Source: CAZMNF01 sp964567595
GTDB lineage: Bacteria; Bipolaricaulota; Bipolaricaulia; RBG-16-55-9
NCBI GenBank assembly: GCA_964567595.1
Contig: CAZMNF010000054.1
Coordinates: forward strand, 1 to 12,960
Direction: 5' to 3'
Length of the DNA: 12,960 nt
Shown here piece by piece: positions 12,137-12,960 of this stretch. Both the position numbers and the translations under genes were made by a program. The notes under the pieces were generated by a model. That model did not search any database. It saw only the letters and a list, made by a program, of their open reading frames with translations, and was not told where the DNA came from. Each line of letters opens with the position of its first letter. Within the stretch, counting starts at the first letter, position 1.

Positions 12137-12819
12137 GGGGCCTCCCTTGGGCCGAACAGGGACGTCCCCAAGCGGACCATCGTCGCTCCCTCTTCGACAG
12201 CCAGGGCGTAGTCGTGGGTCATGCCCATGGACAGCGTCGTCATCTCCACGTCCAGGGCATCGTTGAGCGTGTCGAACAGCCGCTTCATGGCCTGGAAGTA
12301 TGGGCGCAGGCGCTCTCGGTCCTCGGCAGCGGGCATCATGGCCATGAGGCCGTCGATCCGTAAGTTTTCCAGGGTTGCCATCTCGAGGGCCAAAGCTCTC
12401 GCCTCGGGGATGGCCAGACCGCGCTTGCTTGACGCCTCAGCCGGGTTGACCTCCACCAGCACAGGGTAGCGAGCATCCGATCGTTGAGCCTGTCGATCGA
12501 TGGCGTCGGCCAACGCCCAAGACGTAACGGACTGGATGCCGTCGAACAGCCGAACGGCCGCTTTGACCTTGTTGGGCTGCAGCGTCCCGATCAGGTGTCG
12601 TTCGAGACCTTGGGGGAGGAATTCGAACTTTTCGAGGGCCTCCTGAACGGTGTTCTCGCCGATCAGATCGATGCCCGCCTCGACGGCTGCCATGATCTCG
12701 CCGACGTTGCGGCCCTTGGTTGCCGCCAAGATGCGGATCTCATCGGGATCGCGACCGCTCCGCTCGGCAGCGCGTTCGATATGGGTTTGGACGTCGCGAA
12801 GGCGGTCCTGGACACTCAT
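12133..12819 (-). CDS. yggS: PLP-binding pyridoxal phosphate homeostasis protein, YggS/PLPBP family
   Basis: 228 residues from the ATG at 12819, the normal family length. The PLP lysine is K35 in LAATKGRN (family: AVSKxxP). Also present are IGENTVQEALEKF (family FGENYVQE), HLIGTLQPNK (family HxIGxLQxNK, with Thr replacing the usual His) and SMGMTHDY followed by MVRLGTSLFG, which bind the cofactor phosphate. The protein is a single TIM-barrel that buffers pyridoxal phosphate and has no known enzyme activity. A longer in-frame start at 12936 is unlikely because TATCAT (12834-12829) lies 9 nt before the chosen ATG, fitting a leaderless start. In many bacteria yggS is followed by the membrane protein yggT; here a rhomboid-like gene takes that place. 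Confidence 0.95.
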   Translation of the reverse strand: MSVQDRLRDVQTHIERAAERSGRDPDEIRILAATKGRNVGEIMAAVEAGIDLIGENTVQEALEKFEFLPQGLERHLIGTLQPNKVKAAVRLFDGIQSVTSWALADAIDRQAQRSDARYPVLVEVNPAEASSKRGLAIPEARALALEMATLENLRIDGLMAMMPAAEDRERLRPYFQAMKRLFDTLNDALDVEMTTLSMGMTHDYALAVEEGATMVRLGTSLFGPREAP

Positions 12820-12828
12820 GCTTCCCAA

Positions 12829-12834
12829 ATGATA
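12829..12834 (-). promoter_or_regulatory. -10 box of yggS, near-leaderless
   Basis: TATCAT, ending 9 nt before the ATG at 12819. No good -35 is visible 16-18 bp upstream (TGGCCC at best). GGGAAG just before the ATG is too close to act as an SD. Confidence 0.45.
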
Positions 12835-12926
12835 GATGAGTTGGGCCGAACGGGCCAGTCGGGTCCGTCCACTGGGACGCGCCTCGACCGACGGCCTACT
12901 GATCGCCGCGAAAGAAGGGTGAAGCG

Positions 12927-12960
12927 ATGGCCGCAACGTGGGCGAAGCTTGCGGACATTG
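12927..12960 (+). CDS. Possible start of a rightward gene, partial
   Basis: ATG at 12927 begins an open frame (MAATWAKLADI) that runs off the window edge. AAGGGTGA upstream could serve as an SD. It would be divergent from yggS with 107 bp between starts. Eleven codons are too few to assign a product, and the call rests on the start context alone. Confidence 0.35.
   Translation, partial: MAATWAKLADI

Noticed and set aside
1..12960. Phage defence system, toxin-antitoxin pair, CRISPR array or mobile element
   Set aside because: No nuclease/methylase pair, no transposase or integrase, no terminal repeats and no spacer-repeat pattern. The tRNA-Lys has no integrase or repeated 3' end next to it.

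Overview
The window is 12.96 kb of compact, GC-rich bacterial chromosome with about a dozen complete protein genes, one tRNA and a partial gene at each edge. Bacterial traits are RarA, a Crp/Fnr regulator, sigma70-type -35/-10 boxes, Shine-Dalgarno (SD) sites and a lipobox. The phylum cannot be fixed from sequence alone. Mixed use of leaderless starts (a -10 box 6-9 nt before the start codon) and SD starts is common in Deinococcota, Actinomycetota and similar lineages, so a Terrabacteria-type organism is a guess. I see no transposase, integrase, CRISPR array or prophage gene. This is a chromosomal backbone region, not an island.

Layout. 1-57 is the 3' end of purH (+), convergent with a HIT-family gene (87-422, -). 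423-937 is a 515 bp interval with no established gene, but it holds hairpins, four 11-bp direct repeats, a regulator-like dyad and a possible small leaderless ORF. 938-4027 (-) is a signalling block: a Crp/Fnr regulator, a membrane PAS histidine kinase and a single-domain response regulator. An Lrp/AsnC regulator (4112-4588, -) is divergent from nadE (4631-5449, +), which is followed by a membrane-tethered Cu/Zn superoxide dismutase (5477-6217, +). That gene converges with a small membrane protein (6214-6558, -). Next on the minus strand are an M20 peptidase (6834-8213), a PKD-domain lipoprotein (8363-9199) and tRNA-Lys(CTT) (9409-9483). rarA (9638-10975, +) converges with a small GIY-YIG-fold protein (10972-11316, -). 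Behind it lie a rhomboid-like membrane protein (11375-12136, -) and the PLP-binding protein YggS (12133-12819, -). A + strand gene may begin at 12927.

The most interesting signal is a regulatory one. The dyad GGAC-N4-GTCC occurs exactly four times on my reading of the whole window (685, 3308, 6629, 9329), and all four copies are intergenic although only about 13% of the window is intergenic. At two sites the dyad centre lies exactly 29.5 bp from the first base of a -10 box, which puts it at -41.5 from the predicted transcription start. That is the classical class II position for Crp/Fnr activators, and N4 is the spacing of FNR-type sites. One of these promoters drives the histidine kinase directly downstream of the Crp/Fnr gene. 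The Crp/Fnr protein has a non-standard recognition helix (Lys where CRP and FNR have Glu). I infer a local regulon with its own operator type. The second promoter points to a hidden small transcript or ORF in the gene-poor interval.
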